64,000 bases of DNA from Celeribacter sp. PS-C1 (GCF_019429625.1 NZ_JAHXRW010000014.1:1-64000); one strand, 5' to 3'. Positions 16,187 through 25,238 are shown, counted from the stretch's first letter. Notes: generated by a model from the sequence alone, not told the origin. Numbers and translations are program-made.

Positions 16187-19100
16187 ATGGAAATGCGTCA
16201 CAATCAGATTTTATCCAGATGTTTATCGATTGATCTCGAAGTGGACCCGAGTGAGGCGAAAGTTTTTGCGCTCGCGGCAGTGCACCACGATGAACGTCCG
16301 GCTCTAAAGTCGACCAAAGGTATCAGTCCTGCGCTTCTTGATCAGCTCGAGGCACAAATTGGCGATGTTGCACATCCAATTGGGCATAATATCTTGCAGC
16401 ATGATCTGGAGCATCTCATTGCGGCACGCCCCCGGTTGTCGGGGATTATGCAGGCGCCGATCGACACCTTGTGGCTCAATCCGCTCGCATTCCCGCGGAA
16501 TCCCTATCATCACTTGGTGAAGCACTACCACGATGGCCGCCTGGCGACGGGACATGTAAATGACCCCGAGTTGGATGCACGGCTTGTGTTTGAGGTTTTG
16601 GCAAACCAGCTCGATGCTTTTGTAAAACTGGAGGCTGAAGAGCCAGATGCCCTTTCGTCCTACCACTACCTGACGACACGCATGGAGCGGGCTGCTGGTT
16701 TCGATGCGGTCTTTCGCTATGTGCGTGGCAAGGCCTGCCCAAGCTACGAGGAGGCCTGTGCCGCGATACGGCGGTTGCTGGAAGGACGCGCCTGCGGGAA
16801 GCGCGTCGAGCAGACATTGAGCCGATTGAGCAGCCCGCAGAATGGATGGCCCATGGCCTATGCGCTGTCTTGGATCACGGTTGCAGGCGGAGATTCCGTC
16901 ATGCCGCCTTGGGTGCGGGCGCAGTTTCGCGAAGCATCGCTGATCGTGAAGCATTTGCGAGACACGTCTTGCAATGACCCTGCTTGCGCTTGGTGTGCCG
17001 AACAGAATGATCCTGTCCGCGCGTTGGAAAAATGGTTCGGTTTCCCAAGCTTCCGCCCTAAGCCGGTCGATCCGGATGGTCGCCCCTTGCAAGAACGCAT
17101 CGTCGACGAGGCCATGTCGGGCAATAGTCTGCTTGGTATTCTGCCGACAGGCACGGGGAAGTCGCTGTGCTACCAGGTGCCCGCACTGTCTCGGTTCGAC
17201 AAGATCGGGGCGCTGACCGTTGTGATTTCGCCTCTGGTCGCACTGATGTCGGACCAAGTTCAGGGCATGGAGCGGGCCGGCATTTCCTGCTCGGTCACCA
17301 TCAACGGTATGATGTCCATGCCCGAGCGCCAAGATGCCCTTGATAAGGTTCGGATGGGGGATGCCGGAATCCTCATCATTTCTCCCGAACAGTTGCGCAG
17401 TACATCGATCCGCCGTGTATTGGTGCAGCGCGAAGTCGGGCTTTGGGCAATCGACGAAGCACACTGCGTCTCGAAATGGGGGCACGATTTCCGGCCGGAC
17501 TATCGCTACCTCGGACGTTTCATCAAGGAATTCTCTGGCGATCAGCCGCCCGCGCCAGTGATTTGTCTGACCGCGACAGCAAAGCCGGAGGTTGTGGCGG
17601 ATATCATCGAGCATTTTCAGACGAAAGCGGGTGTCGAACTACTTCCTCTCGATGGCGGCGCTTCACGGTCGAACTTGGCATTCGATGTGCGTCCGACGAC
17701 GAAGAATAGCAAGTTGTCAGATGTGCTGACCGTCATTGAGGAACTCCTGCCCAATGAAGGGCGCTCCGGCGCTGTGGTTTATTGCTCCTCTCGGAAAGAG
17801 ACCGAGCGCGTCGCGGAGTTCCTGAAGTCACAGGGGCTCGATGCCGCTTATTTCCATGCCGGGATGTCCGCTGACGACAAACAGGGCGTGCAGGAACGCT
17901 TCCGTGTGGGTGAATTGCGCGTCATCGCGGCGACCAATGCCTTTGGCATGGGAATCGACAAGCCTGACATCCGGCTGGTTGTCCATGCCGATATTCCGGG
18001 ATCTCTGGAAAACTACCTGCAGGAGGCCGGGCGGGCGGGGCGTGACAGGGAGGATGCCCATTGTGTCCTTCTGTTCGCCGCGGATGATGTCGAGCGCCAA
18101 TTCCGTCTCACCGCCAGTTCACGGTTGGCGCGGCACGAAATCGGGGCGATCCTGAAGGCGTTGAGACGGATCGACGAGCGCACGAAAAAGACCGGAAAGG
18201 TCGTTGCAACCTCCGGCGAAATCGTGCGGTCCGAGAAAGATCAGGAGTTCGAACGCGACAGCGCCACTGACGATACCCGTGTCAAGACGGCGGTTTCCTG
18301 GTTGGAAGAAGCGCATCTTGTGTCCCGAGAGGAGAACCGGGTTCAGGTCTTTCCATCTTCCTTGCGGGTCCGGTCGGTTGAGGAGGCAAAGACACGTCTC
18401 GCCGATGCGGATCTGACCCAAGCACATCGCAAGCAGCTCCTATCCATCGTGGAACATCTAATGACGACGCCAGCAGATGAAGGCGTGTCGACCGATGAGC
18501 TTTGCGGCGTGTCGGGTATCTCGCCTGGGGCCTTGCCGAAGGCCATGGCGACATTGGAAAACCTCGGGATCGCACGCAATGATGTGGCGATGACGGTATT
18601 CGTCCATGTAGGGGTTGCCCATTCCTCGGCCCAGCGTCTGGCTCAGGCCTCTACACTGGAAGCCGACCTGATCACGCTGATGCAGGAATTGGCTCCGGAT
18701 TTGGACGACAATGCACCGGTCCCGCTGAACCTCTCCGAGACGTGCCAGCGACTGCGCGACAAGGGGCATCCGGATGTCCGGCCCGACGCGATCGACAAGC
18801 TGGTGCGCGGTATTGCCCAAGATGGTCGAAGCCTGGAGGGGGGGCGCGGGAATATCTCTTTGCGCAAAGCCAGTCGCAATACGCTGATGGTCACTTTGGT
18901 GCGGTCCTGGAAAACGGTGCAGGAGACGGCGAAACTACGATGGTTGGCAGCAGAATTACTGCTGACCTATCTGACAGGGCGTCTGGACAAAGGCGCAAGG
19001 GGCAAGGACCTTCAGGTCGAGACAACGGTTGGCGACTTGCTGGCTCAGTTAACGCAGGATGCCTTCCTGAAGACCAGTGGCGTACGAGACATGACAAAGC

Positions 19101-21769
19101 TGCTGGAACGCGCTTTGATGTGGCTGCACGAACAGGGCGTTCTAACCCTTGGGAAGGGACTTACGGTCTTCCGGTCGGCGATGACCGTCTATCTCGATCC
19201 CGCCGGCGGCCAGTTTACTCAGACCCATTTCGCACCGTTGGAAGATCACTACGGTGAACAGACGTTGCAGACCCATGTCATGGCGACTTATGCGGAAACT
19301 GGCCTTCGGACGATGATCGACGCGGCGCGTTTGTCAGAGGATTACTTCCTGCTCAATAAGGAGCAGTTCATGAAGCGGTGGATGCCGGGCATGGGCCGGG
19401 AGGTCCGGCGTCAGACCACCAGCAAATCTTGGGATACGATTGTCGAGAAGCTTGGCAATAAAATCCAGCAGGAGATCGTGACAGATGATCGGGACCGAAC
19501 GAACGTCCTCGTTCTGGCCGGGCCGGGGTCAGGCAAAACGCGGGTGTTGGTCCATCGGATTGCCTATCTGCTCAGGATGAAACGCGAGGATTCACGTGGG
19601 ATTCTTGTTCTCGCCTACAATAGGCATGCTGCCGCCGAAATTCGCGTGCGGCTGCGGGCACTTGTGGGGGATGACGCCAATGGTGTTACGATTTCCACCT
19701 GCCATGCTCTTGCGATGAAGCTGGTGGGCGCAAGTTTTGTCGGGCAGCGTGCCGACACCGAAGACTTTGATGACATCGTTATGGAGGCCGTGCGTCAACT
19801 CGAGGGAGATGGACTGACGAAATCTGAGGCCGAGGCGCAGCGGGACACTTTGTTGCAAGGCTATCGTTGGATTTTGGTTGATGAATATCAGGATATCGGA
19901 CCGGAGGAGTATCAGCTTATCTCTGCTGTGGCGGGGCGGTCTCTGGAGGATGCCGACCTGAAGCTGAGCCTGTTCGCTGTCGGCGATGACGATCAGAATA
20001 TCTATGCCTTCAACGGGGCCTCAATCGAGTTTATCCGCAAATTCGAAGAGGACTACAAGGCGCGGCCAGCTTTCTTGGTCGAAAACTATCGCTCGACAGG
20101 TCATATCATCACAGCTGCGAATTCGGTAATCTCCGTTGCACAGGAGCGGATGAAAGTTGATCATGAAATCAGGATCAACACTGACCGGAAGCGCAACCCG
20201 CAAGGAGGAATTCTTGAGCAAGAGGATAGTGTCGCTCAAGGCAGGGTGCAGCTTTTGGACGTCCCCGGTGGAGATGTCCCTCAGGCCGTCGCGGCAGTCG
20301 ACGAGTTGATGCGCCTGTCACGGCTCGACCCGAACTGGTCCTGGTCGCGCACTGCCATCATCTCTCGTGATTGGAGAAAACTGGGGGCGGTCCGGTCCTA
20401 TGCCGAACAACAAGGCCTTGATGTTGAGATGGCCAACGAGGACCTGCCAAATATATGGCGGCTTCGGGAGACCCAGACGTTGATGGCAGGTCTCAGGAAG
20501 CGCCAAGGAGAGTTGTTGGGGATACATGACATCCTCACAGTTCTGAATGAGCAGGAGGTCAACAAATGGGTCGAGCTTCTTGCGGAAGGTGTAGCGGAGC
20601 TGGCGCGCGAGTTGAAAGCAAAGACCATGCCCGTGCCGGATATCATTGAGTGGTTTGCCGAGTGGTCGCGCGATACGCGTGGTGAACAGCGCGGATTGCT
20701 TTTGCTGACTGCACACCGGGCTAAGGGGCTTGAGTTCGACCATGTGGTTATTCTCAACGGCGGATGGGATAAACCGTCGAAGAATGAAGACCGCGATGCA
20801 CCGCGACGCCTGTTCTATGTGGCGATGACACGGGCTCAACAGAGCCTCGTTGTTATCACATCTGGGGAACACGCTCTGCTCAAGGTAGGCTCTTCTTCGG
20901 TCCTGCGGCGTCTGGTCAGGCCGGATCCTGAGCTTGGGACGCCACGCCCAAGTGTCTACCAGTTACCTGATTTGAAATATTCCGATTTGTCTTTTGCGGG
21001 TCGCCAGACTGAACGCAATGAGGCCCATGCCGCGATCCGCGCGTGCAAAGTCGGAGATCCCTTAACGCTGGAATTCCGTGATCCTCACTGGGAACTGATT
21101 GATCGGTTCGGGCATGTCATCGGCCGGATGTCGAAGTCTTGGCAATATCCTCACGGATTTGCCTTAACCTCCGGTGCAGTTGGCGCCATTGTCCATTGGC
21201 GCAAGTCGGATGGTAACGATAAATATGCCCACTACGCGCGTCGCGATGCTTGGGAGACCGTCCTGCCTGAATTGGTGTTCTCGCCTGAAGGCGGCCAGTT
21301 GGTTTCGGAGAACAACTCGGTGCGGCCTGAAACAAAGGTCGCTCCTGAGACAATGTCTCCGGCAGATAAAGGTGCGATGTCGTCAGACACAACGGTTACC
21401 CAAGCGGTGTGGGATTTGGAAGCGCTTGGCGAGTTCGCGAAGGACGCCTATGCGACATGTCGATCCTGGGACGAGTTGATCACCGCCTTCAGCGAACATG
21501 GGGTCGAAATCGTGCCCAAGTCAGGTGGACTTGTTCTGAAGGATCGATCCGACGGCAATCAGATCTGCAAGATGTCCGCAGTGGGGCTGAGATACAGGGC
21601 GATGATCCGACACTATGGAGTGGGCTTTCCTGATCACCCAAATCCTTCCTTAACCGAGATGGCTTTGGCGAAGAAGGGGAGCTCCGCCTCTGGATCAAAG
21701 GGGCGTTCGAGAAAGAAAGGGCGTGAGCCTTTGAGGGATGAAGGCGATTTCGACCTCATTGAGGAGTGA
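16187..21769 (+). CDS. giant DEDD-exonuclease-like / RecQ helicase / UvrD helicase fusion
   Basis: An 1860-residue protein. N-terminus: a DnaQ-like DEDD exonuclease pattern with D16-x-E18, D73 and D130. Residues ~290-640: RecQ-type SF2 helicase with LPTGTGKSLCYQ (from ~319), DEAHCVSKWGHDFRPDY (~423), the motif V region ATNAFGMGIDKP and motif VI QEAGRAGRD; winged-helix-like and helical regions follow. Residues ~1105-1570: a complete UvrD-type SF1 helicase with GPGSGKTRVLVHR, DEYQD (~1231), GDDDQNIYAFNGA, VENYRS, TAHRAKGLEFD and FYVAMTRAQ. The C-terminus holds a HIRAN-like segment (VGDPLTLEFRD) and a basic tail. It probably processes foreign or broken DNA. Two full motors of opposite families in one chain is unusual and suggests a stand-alone defence or replication-control protein. 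No Shine-Dalgarno is evident. Confidence 0.9.
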   Translation: MEMRHNQILSRCLSIDLEVDPSEAKVFALAAVHHDERPALKSTKGISPALLDQLEAQIGDVAHPIGHNILQHDLEHLIAARPRLSGIMQAPIDTLWLNPLAFPRNPYHHLVKHYHDGRLATGHVNDPELDARLVFEVLANQLDAFVKLEAEEPDALSSYHYLTTRMERAAGFDAVFRYVRGKACPSYEEACAAIRRLLEGRACGKRVEQTLSRLSSPQNGWPMAYALSWITVAGGDSVMPPWVRAQFREASLIVKHLRDTSCNDPACAWCAEQNDPVRALEKWFGFPSFRPKPVDPDGRPLQERIVDEAMSGNSLLGILPTGTGKSLCYQVPALSRFDKIGALTVVISPLVALMSDQVQGMERAGISCSVTINGMMSMPERQDALDKVRMGDAGILIISPEQLRSTSIRRVLVQREVGLWAIDEAHCVSKWGHDFRPDYRYLGRFIKEFSGDQPPAPVICLTATAKPEVVADIIEHFQTKAGVELLPLDGGASRSNLAFDVRPTTKNSKLSDVLTVIEELLPNEGRSGAVVYCSSRKETERVAEFLKSQGLDAAYFHAGMSADDKQGVQERFRVGELRVIAATNAFGMGIDKPDIRLVVHADIPGSLENYLQEAGRAGRDREDAHCVLLFAADDVERQFRLTASSRLARHEIGAILKALRRIDERTKKTGKVVATSGEIVRSEKDQEFERDSATDDTRVKTAVSWLEEAHLVSREENRVQVFPSSLRVRSVEEAKTRLADADLTQAHRKQLLSIVEHLMTTPADEGVSTDELCGVSGISPGALPKAMATLENLGIARNDVAMTVFVHVGVAHSSAQRLAQASTLEADLITLMQELAPDLDDNAPVPLNLSETCQRLRDKGHPDVRPDAIDKLVRGIAQDGRSLEGGRGNISLRKASRNTLMVTLVRSWKTVQETAKLRWLAAELLLTYLTGRLDKGARGKDLQVETTVGDLLAQLTQDAFLKTSGVRDMTKLLERALMWLHEQGVLTLGKGLTVFRSAMTVYLDPAGGQFTQTHFAPLEDHYGEQTLQTHVMATYAETGLRTMIDAARLSEDYFLLNKEQFMKRWMPGMGREVRRQTTSKSWDTIVEKLGNKIQQEIVTDDRDRTNVLVLAGPGSGKTRVLVHRIAYLLRMKREDSRGILVLAYNRHAAAEIRVRLRALVGDDANGVTISTCHALAMKLVGASFVGQRADTEDFDDIVMEAVRQLEGDGLTKSEAEAQRDTLLQGYRWILVDEYQDIGPEEYQLISAVAGRSLEDADLKLSLFAVGDDDQNIYAFNGASIEFIRKFEEDYKARPAFLVENYRSTGHIITAANSVISVAQERMKVDHEIRINTDRKRNPQGGILEQEDSVAQGRVQLLDVPGGDVPQAVAAVDELMRLSRLDPNWSWSRTAIISRDWRKLGAVRSYAEQQGLDVEMANEDLPNIWRLRETQTLMAGLRKRQGELLGIHDILTVLNEQEVNKWVELLAEGVAELARELKAKTMPVPDIIEWFAEWSRDTRGEQRGLLLLTAHRAKGLEFDHVVILNGGWDKPSKNEDRDAPRRLFYVAMTRAQQSLVVITSGEHALLKVGSSSVLRRLVRPDPELGTPRPSVYQLPDLKYSDLSFAGRQTERNEAHAAIRACKVGDPLTLEFRDPHWELIDRFGHVIGRMSKSWQYPHGFALTSGAVGAIVHWRKSDGNDKYAHYARRDAWETVLPELVFSPEGGQLVSENNSVRPETKVAPETMSPADKGAMSSDTTVTQAVWDLEALGEFAKDAYATCRSWDELITAFSEHGVEIVPKSGGLVLKDRSDGNQICKMSAVGLRYRAMIRHYGVGFPDHPNPSLTEMALAKKGSSASGSKGRSRKKGREPLRDEGDFDLIEE

Positions 21770-21992
21770 ATAAACTTAACCTTGACAGAAAAGCGAGGAC
21801 AGCTGCATCAGTTCGGGCCACAAATGACGAAGTAGATTGCGACGTCATCGAAGCTCTTCCCTCCGTTGGTGCATCAAAGCCGAAGGAAACTGCCCCAAAT
21901 TCGCTCCAAACAGCCAAGATTCTGGCAGCAAAAAAATCGGAAGTTTCTCGGGGTCGCAACGCTGACGCAAGGCAACATTAACAACCATCACG

Positions 21993-22044
21993 TCTACCAT
22001 CCGGAACTCTTCCATATGGTATGGTAGCCTACTCTACCATATGG
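21993..22044. promoter_or_regulatory. palindromic CTACCAT/ATGGTAG cluster
   Basis: The word ctaccat occurs at 21994-22000 and 22034-22040, and inverted as atggtag at 22021-22027, flanked by ccatatgg on both sides, giving an obvious palindrome. The 12-mer ctactctaccat (22029-22040) is the exact reverse complement of 1310-1321 by parA. It may be a remote binding site of the ribbon-helix-helix partition protein, or the operator of the small gene at 22210. No supportable gene lies in 21770-22209. Confidence 0.45.
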
Positions 22045-22099
22045 TTCCCGACTGTCCTCCGGCCTCACACACCTAAGAAAAGTATGGTTCTACTGGGGA

Positions 22100-22156
22100 C
22101 TCAACTCCCCTCCCTATAGAAAACTGCGGCAGAAATTTCGCAATCAAACCTGTTTC
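22100..22156 (+). repeat. 57-bp direct repeat, right copy
   Basis: Second copy of the 57-bp sequence found at 16031-16087, in the same orientation, with five mismatches all in the first half and the last 29 bp identical. It stands 54 bp before the small gene at 22210. Together the two copies bracket the giant helicase gene exactly, so that gene could have been inserted or could be lost by recombination between them. Confidence 0.85.
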
Positions 22157-22179
22157 AGCGTTTTTTATGACGAACCCAC

Positions 22180-22210
22180 TTCCTGACCTCCTAAAGCCGG
22201 AGGTCAGGAA
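22180..22210 (+). promoter_or_regulatory. 12-bp hairpin enclosing a ribosome binding site and start
   Basis: Inverted repeat ttcctgacctcc-type arm (22180-22191) pairing with ggaggtcaggaa-type arm (22199-22210), loop of 7 nt. The 3' arm contains GGAGG (22199-22203), the Shine-Dalgarno, and reaches the A of the ATG at 22210. In RNA it would block initiation. The layout parallels 11759-11794. Confidence 0.6.
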
Positions 22211-22434
22211 TGACGGGAGTTTATCGTACTCTTTCACGTGACAAAAAAATTGACGAACTCGAGCGCGCGCTCGACTACATCGGGACGATGATAACAGAAC
22301 GGAGCGACGGCGAAACGTATACCGGCCTATATGAAACGCTCGAAGCAGAACTCGAAGGATTGCGCGCCCAAGACAATGTGAAAGAGCGTGTTCGTCAACG
22401 TCTTGCCGCGAGAACTATGCCTCTCGCGGCGTAA
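22210..22434 (+). CDS. small helical hypothetical protein under a hairpin leader
   Basis: A 74-residue, strongly helical, charged protein (MTGVYRTLSRDKKIDELERA...). GGAGG lies 6 nt before the ATG, inside a 12-bp hairpin. It overlaps the 3' end of integrase 1 on the other strand by 20 bp. There is no recognised family; size and position beside an integrase would suit a recombination-directionality or regulatory factor, but no helix-turn-helix is evident. Confidence 0.5.
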   Translation: MTGVYRTLSRDKKIDELERALDYIGTMITERSDGETYTGLYETLEAELEGLRAQDNVKERVRQRLAARTMPLAA

Positions 22435-23773
22435 ACATTATCTTTTCATGAATGGCGAGTTTTTTCTCCAAAGGCATATCATCTCCATACTGCTCGCGGC
22501 CCCGAGCTTTTTTAACCGAATGGCCCATCATCTCTGCGCACTTATCGTTCGGAAGATCGATATTTCCCATCCGGGTTTCGAACGCATGTCGGAGACCACC
22601 AATGGTGACGTTTTCCGGTAGTATGTTGTTCTCATGTAGCACCTTATTCGCCGCAGCTGAATAAGTACCCTTGTAGCGATATCTCGGGAAACCCTCGGGA
22701 TGCCGTCGAAAGGCTTCTAACGCGACTCCAACCAACGGGATTTTTCGCTTGCTTGGCTTATTCTTTACTTCTCGGGCCCACTCGCCTGTCTCCTTACCGA
22801 TCCAGATGTGGGGGATTGGATCGTCGAGGAATATGGAATGGGGCGGAATATCCGTGATTTCAGACTGTCGGGCCCCTGTTTCGACCAAGACGTATGTTAT
22901 GTCCCGCAATTCATCATTCATGAAGTGGAGTGCCCCAGGAGCAACAATCTTATCCATGATAATCTCAACTGGAACTTCGAGTTTCCTGCCATCTTCATCG
23001 TCGAGCGCCCCAAACCCTTTGCCCAAATTATAGAAAGGAGATGGGGGCATTTCTCTCTCATCTACGCCCAAATGGTCATGGAATCTCTCCCACAGAGTAT
23101 TCAGTAGTCGCAGCTCTTTTTGCGCAGACTTCCCCAACATATCTTCATCAATAACCCGATCCTTCAAAGCGTCGCGGAGAGCAACAGCTTCTGAACGCGA
23201 GATTTCGTGAAAAACGGGATCGTATCCCAAGAGGCTGACAACCTTGGATGCTGGCCTTGTCCATTGTGCTTTCCAGGTCTTCTTCGCTTTTGCCGCCTTG
23301 TTTTTGATCTTTTCCGGATACCACTCGTGCATCTTCTCCGCGACTTCTGAGATTGTCAGGCTCGGCCTTTCGACCCCGCCCAAAAGGGCCGTTGCCGCCG
23401 CAGAAACATGAGTGTCCTTATTGCTGATTAAGTGGAGCACGCGATCCATGATTGCGTCTGCTCCAGCGGCCTGAATTTCGTCGGCTGTCCAATACGAAAA
23501 GTTCCGTGACGTGGCCAATTCAGCCATTGCTTCGAAGTGATTTGCAGACCCTGGGTTTCTGCCGGCGAGCTTTGCATCCAGTTCGGCAAGAATTTTCTGC
23601 TTCACGGCGCCCATGCGCGCGATGGCTCCATCCAAGTCACCAGTCCCAAGGGTACGATGGATTTCGTTTTTCGTCTCGATAGCCTTATAGCGTGCGGGAA
23701 CCCTCATTCGAAGGTGCCAGATGCCATTTCGGAGGATCATGTTCGACGGAATCTTTTTCTTGGATACAGCCAA
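22415..23773 (-). CDS. int: tyrosine recombinase (integrase 1)
   Basis: A 452-residue phage-type integrase with an N-terminal arm/core-binding region (MAVSKKKIPSNMILRNGIWH...) and a C-terminal catalytic domain. The first arginine is in ETGARQSEIT, the HxxR-type box is GGLRHAFETRM, the second histidine is in MMGHSVKKA, and the nucleophile is probably Tyr in GREQYGDDMP. It starts with TTG, with GGAGGAG 5-8 nt upstream. It lies about 100 bp from a tRNA-Phe-like attachment sequence at 23878, and tttgctac repeats (23787-23794, 23799-23806) sit between, like arm-type sites. It would integrate and excise the left element. Confidence 0.92.
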   Translation of the reverse strand: MAVSKKKIPSNMILRNGIWHLRMRVPARYKAIETKNEIHRTLGTGDLDGAIARMGAVKQKILAELDAKLAGRNPGSANHFEAMAELATSRNFSYWTADEIQAAGADAIMDRVLHLISNKDTHVSAAATALLGGVERPSLTISEVAEKMHEWYPEKIKNKAAKAKKTWKAQWTRPASKVVSLLGYDPVFHEISRSEAVALRDALKDRVIDEDMLGKSAQKELRLLNTLWERFHDHLGVDEREMPPSPFYNLGKGFGALDDEDGRKLEVPVEIIMDKIVAPGALHFMNDELRDITYVLVETGARQSEITDIPPHSIFLDDPIPHIWIGKETGEWAREVKNKPSKRKIPLVGVALEAFRRHPEGFPRYRYKGTYSAAANKVLHENNILPENVTIGGLRHAFETRMGNIDLPNDKCAEMMGHSVKKARGREQYGDDMPLEKKLAIHEKIMFTPREA

Positions 23774-23877
23774 TGGCGCTCCTCCGTTTGCTACTCACTT
23801 TGCTACACAATGCCTTGCTCGTAGAAATCATAAAACATACAAAAACAAAGAGTTAAATGGGTTTTGAAAAATAAACA

Positions 23878-23897
23878 GATTCCGCCCCCGGGCACCA
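23878..23897 (+). other. attachment-site sequence: 3' end of tRNA-Phe (internal junction)
   Basis: gattccgcccccgggcacca is the T-arm/acceptor 3' end of an alphaproteobacterial tRNA-Phe gene including the encoded CCA, but no tRNA body precedes it. Its first 15 bp are identical to 47515-47529. It stands just upstream of integrase 1 and marks the junction between the two elements. Besides this site, 23774-24131 holds integrase arm-type repeats and no gene. Confidence 0.75.
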
Positions 23898-23966
23898 TTT
23901 AAACTCTTCAAGATATTGAATATTTTACAGAACGCACTTTCGAGCGCATTCTGCTGTAACTCTTCC

Positions 23967-23989
23967 AGGCTACACCTAGGCTACATTTT
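23967..23989 (+). repeat. arm-type repeat, left end of element 2
   Basis: Two copies of aggctaca separated by 3 nt and followed by tttt. 21 of 23 positions match 47328-47350 in the same orientation. Each lies inside the attachment sequences, as expected for integrase arm-binding sites of integrase 2. Confidence 0.6.
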
Positions 23990-24131
23990 CGCGCCCATAG
24001 CGCAGGCGGTCGATATTTACTCGCCCCTCCGAAAACGCGGCTTCAGAAAATTTTTCGGCGTTCCCATGCGACGATCAGCTGCCTCCGCTGTATAACTAAG
24101 CACGATAAAATTCCCGAGAAGGATAATCAGC

Positions 24132-24365
24132 TTGTTTACGGCAGAACCACATTCCCACCAATTCTTGAACGTCGACGAAGTCGCGGAGCGCTACAGCACA
24201 AGCAAAGCGTCAATCTGGCGCTGGTGCAAGACCGTCGCGCACTTTCCCAAACCTCTGAAGATCGGACCGAACTGCACGCGCTGGAGAACAGCCGATCTCG
24301 AGAAATACGAGCAGCACCTTCACGACATCAGCATGACCGCCTTTCCGTCACCCTATAATGATTGA
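24132..24365 (+). CDS. AlpA-family excisionase/regulator
   Basis: A 77-residue MerR/AlpA-like helix-turn-helix protein: FLNVDEVAERYSTSKASIWR, then WCKTVAHFPKPLKIGPNCTR and the WRTADLEKYEQ closing helix. AlpA proteins activate excision or integrase expression of P4-like elements. It begins at TTG 24132 with AGAAGG upstream. It is the first gene inside element 2, near the left attachment site, where a recombination-directionality factor is expected. Confidence 0.85.
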   Translation: MFTAEPHSHQFLNVDEVAERYSTSKASIWRWCKTVAHFPKPLKIGPNCTRWRTADLEKYEQHLHDISMTAFPSPYND

Positions 24366-24407
24366 GTCAGTGCGCGCAGGAATGGCTCAAGTTTCGCGAT
24401 CGACGCC

Positions 24408-24578
24408 TCATCCCTCGTCAAGCAGCTCTCTCAGCTTACGAACGCGGTCAGGTGTCGGACGTGGATCACGACCAGCGGAAATCACACGGATGAACTCGAC
24501 CCATGTCTGCTCGTTCTCTGAAAGCTGATCCCATTCGCCGGTCGGAGACGTTGGCAAAGTAATAAGTGATGTCGTCAT
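24408..24578 (-). CDS. 56-residue small protein coupled to the Xre regulator
   Basis: A short frame encodes MTTSLITLPTSPTGEWDQLS... through ...RVRKLRELLDEG. Its ATG overlaps the stop of the upstream Xre gene by 4 nt (ATGA), which argues that it is real and translationally coupled. It has a central amphipathic helix (ENEQTWVEFIRVISAG) and a charged C-terminal helix. I do not recognise it; an antirepressor, a co-regulator or the partner in a toxin-antitoxin-like pair are possibilities. Confidence 0.6.
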   Translation of the reverse strand: MTTSLITLPTSPTGEWDQLSENEQTWVEFIRVISAGRDPRPTPDRVRKLRELLDEG

Positions 24579-24973
24579 TTCCCAAAAATTCTCCTCAGTG
24601 CCGCTCTGGATCGCGTTGTGAGACGCGGGTCGGAATCTTCCGATGCATCTCTGATCTCATCGATCCACTGCTTCTCTCGCTCTGTAACCGGCGTGCCGCA
24701 GACATCGATGATCGCTTTCGCCGCGGTCGCGCCGACCGATTGTTCAAGTGCGAGCCGCATCAAGTATGCCGGATCGACTTCGAGCGCTTTTGCAAGCGCA
24801 GGGACGCGATCAATCGGGATCTTATTGGTCCCTGCCTTCAGATAGCTCAGCATGTTCGGGTTCGGAAAACCCGCCTCATGTGCGATTTGCTTTTGCGTCT
24901 TACGCCGACGAAGTGTGTTGATCCTGTCCGTCAAAAATTTTGCTGCGGGTGTGTTTGCGTGAGGTTCAGCCAT
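24575..24973 (-). CDS. Xre-family helix-turn-helix regulator
   Basis: A 132-residue protein with an N-terminal Xre/Cro-type helix-turn-helix (LRRRKTQKQIAHEAGFPNPN, then MLSYLKAGTNKIPIDRVPAL) followed by ALEVDPAYLMRLALEQ, the usual closing helices, and a C-terminal extension (TPVTEREKQWIDEIRDASED). GGAGCAG precedes the ATG. It is divergent from the serine recombinase and coupled to a 56-residue protein. It probably represses recombinase or element genes. Confidence 0.85.
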   Translation of the reverse strand: MAEPHANTPAAKFLTDRINTLRRRKTQKQIAHEAGFPNPNMLSYLKAGTNKIPIDRVPALAKALEVDPAYLMRLALEQSVGATAAKAIIDVCGTPVTEREKQWIDEIRDASEDSDPRLTTRSRAALRRIFGK

Positions 24974-25238
24974 CTCTGCTCCTGGTCATGGTCACTGTGT
25001 CACCTTGATACCAGTGCGCACCTGACGAAGCGGGTGGGATCTAAATCACGAACATCCGAAACGACCGAAGTCCTAGAAAAATTCGCTCAGGTCAAAGGGG
25101 ATGCGTTATGCGCTCGAGCGCCTCCGACAATTCAACCCTCCACCCTAAGCGCTAACAAAGCCCCCTCAATACAAATGATACATTACGGGGTCATTTCTAT
25201 TTGTTCAGACCCACAAATTCTGATAAAATCGTATACAA

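Larger units (their letters stand above)
8916..23892. mobile_element. probable integrative element 1 (left end unresolved)
   Basis: Contents are typical of a satellite or integrative element: iteron-like boxes, P4/D5-type helicase, restriction module, giant helicase fusion and a tyrosine integrase abutting a tRNA-Phe-like att sequence on the right. The right end at 23878-23892 is well supported. I found no matching att copy within the window on the left, so the true left end, with the intact tRNA-Phe, may lie beyond base 1 and include the par and tct genes. The left coordinate given is only the start of clearly element-like content. Confidence 0.4.

Noticed and set aside
16304-17614. 436-codon frame antisense to the RecQ part of the giant helicase
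   Set aside because: Opposite strand carries intact RecQ motifs; this frame has none.
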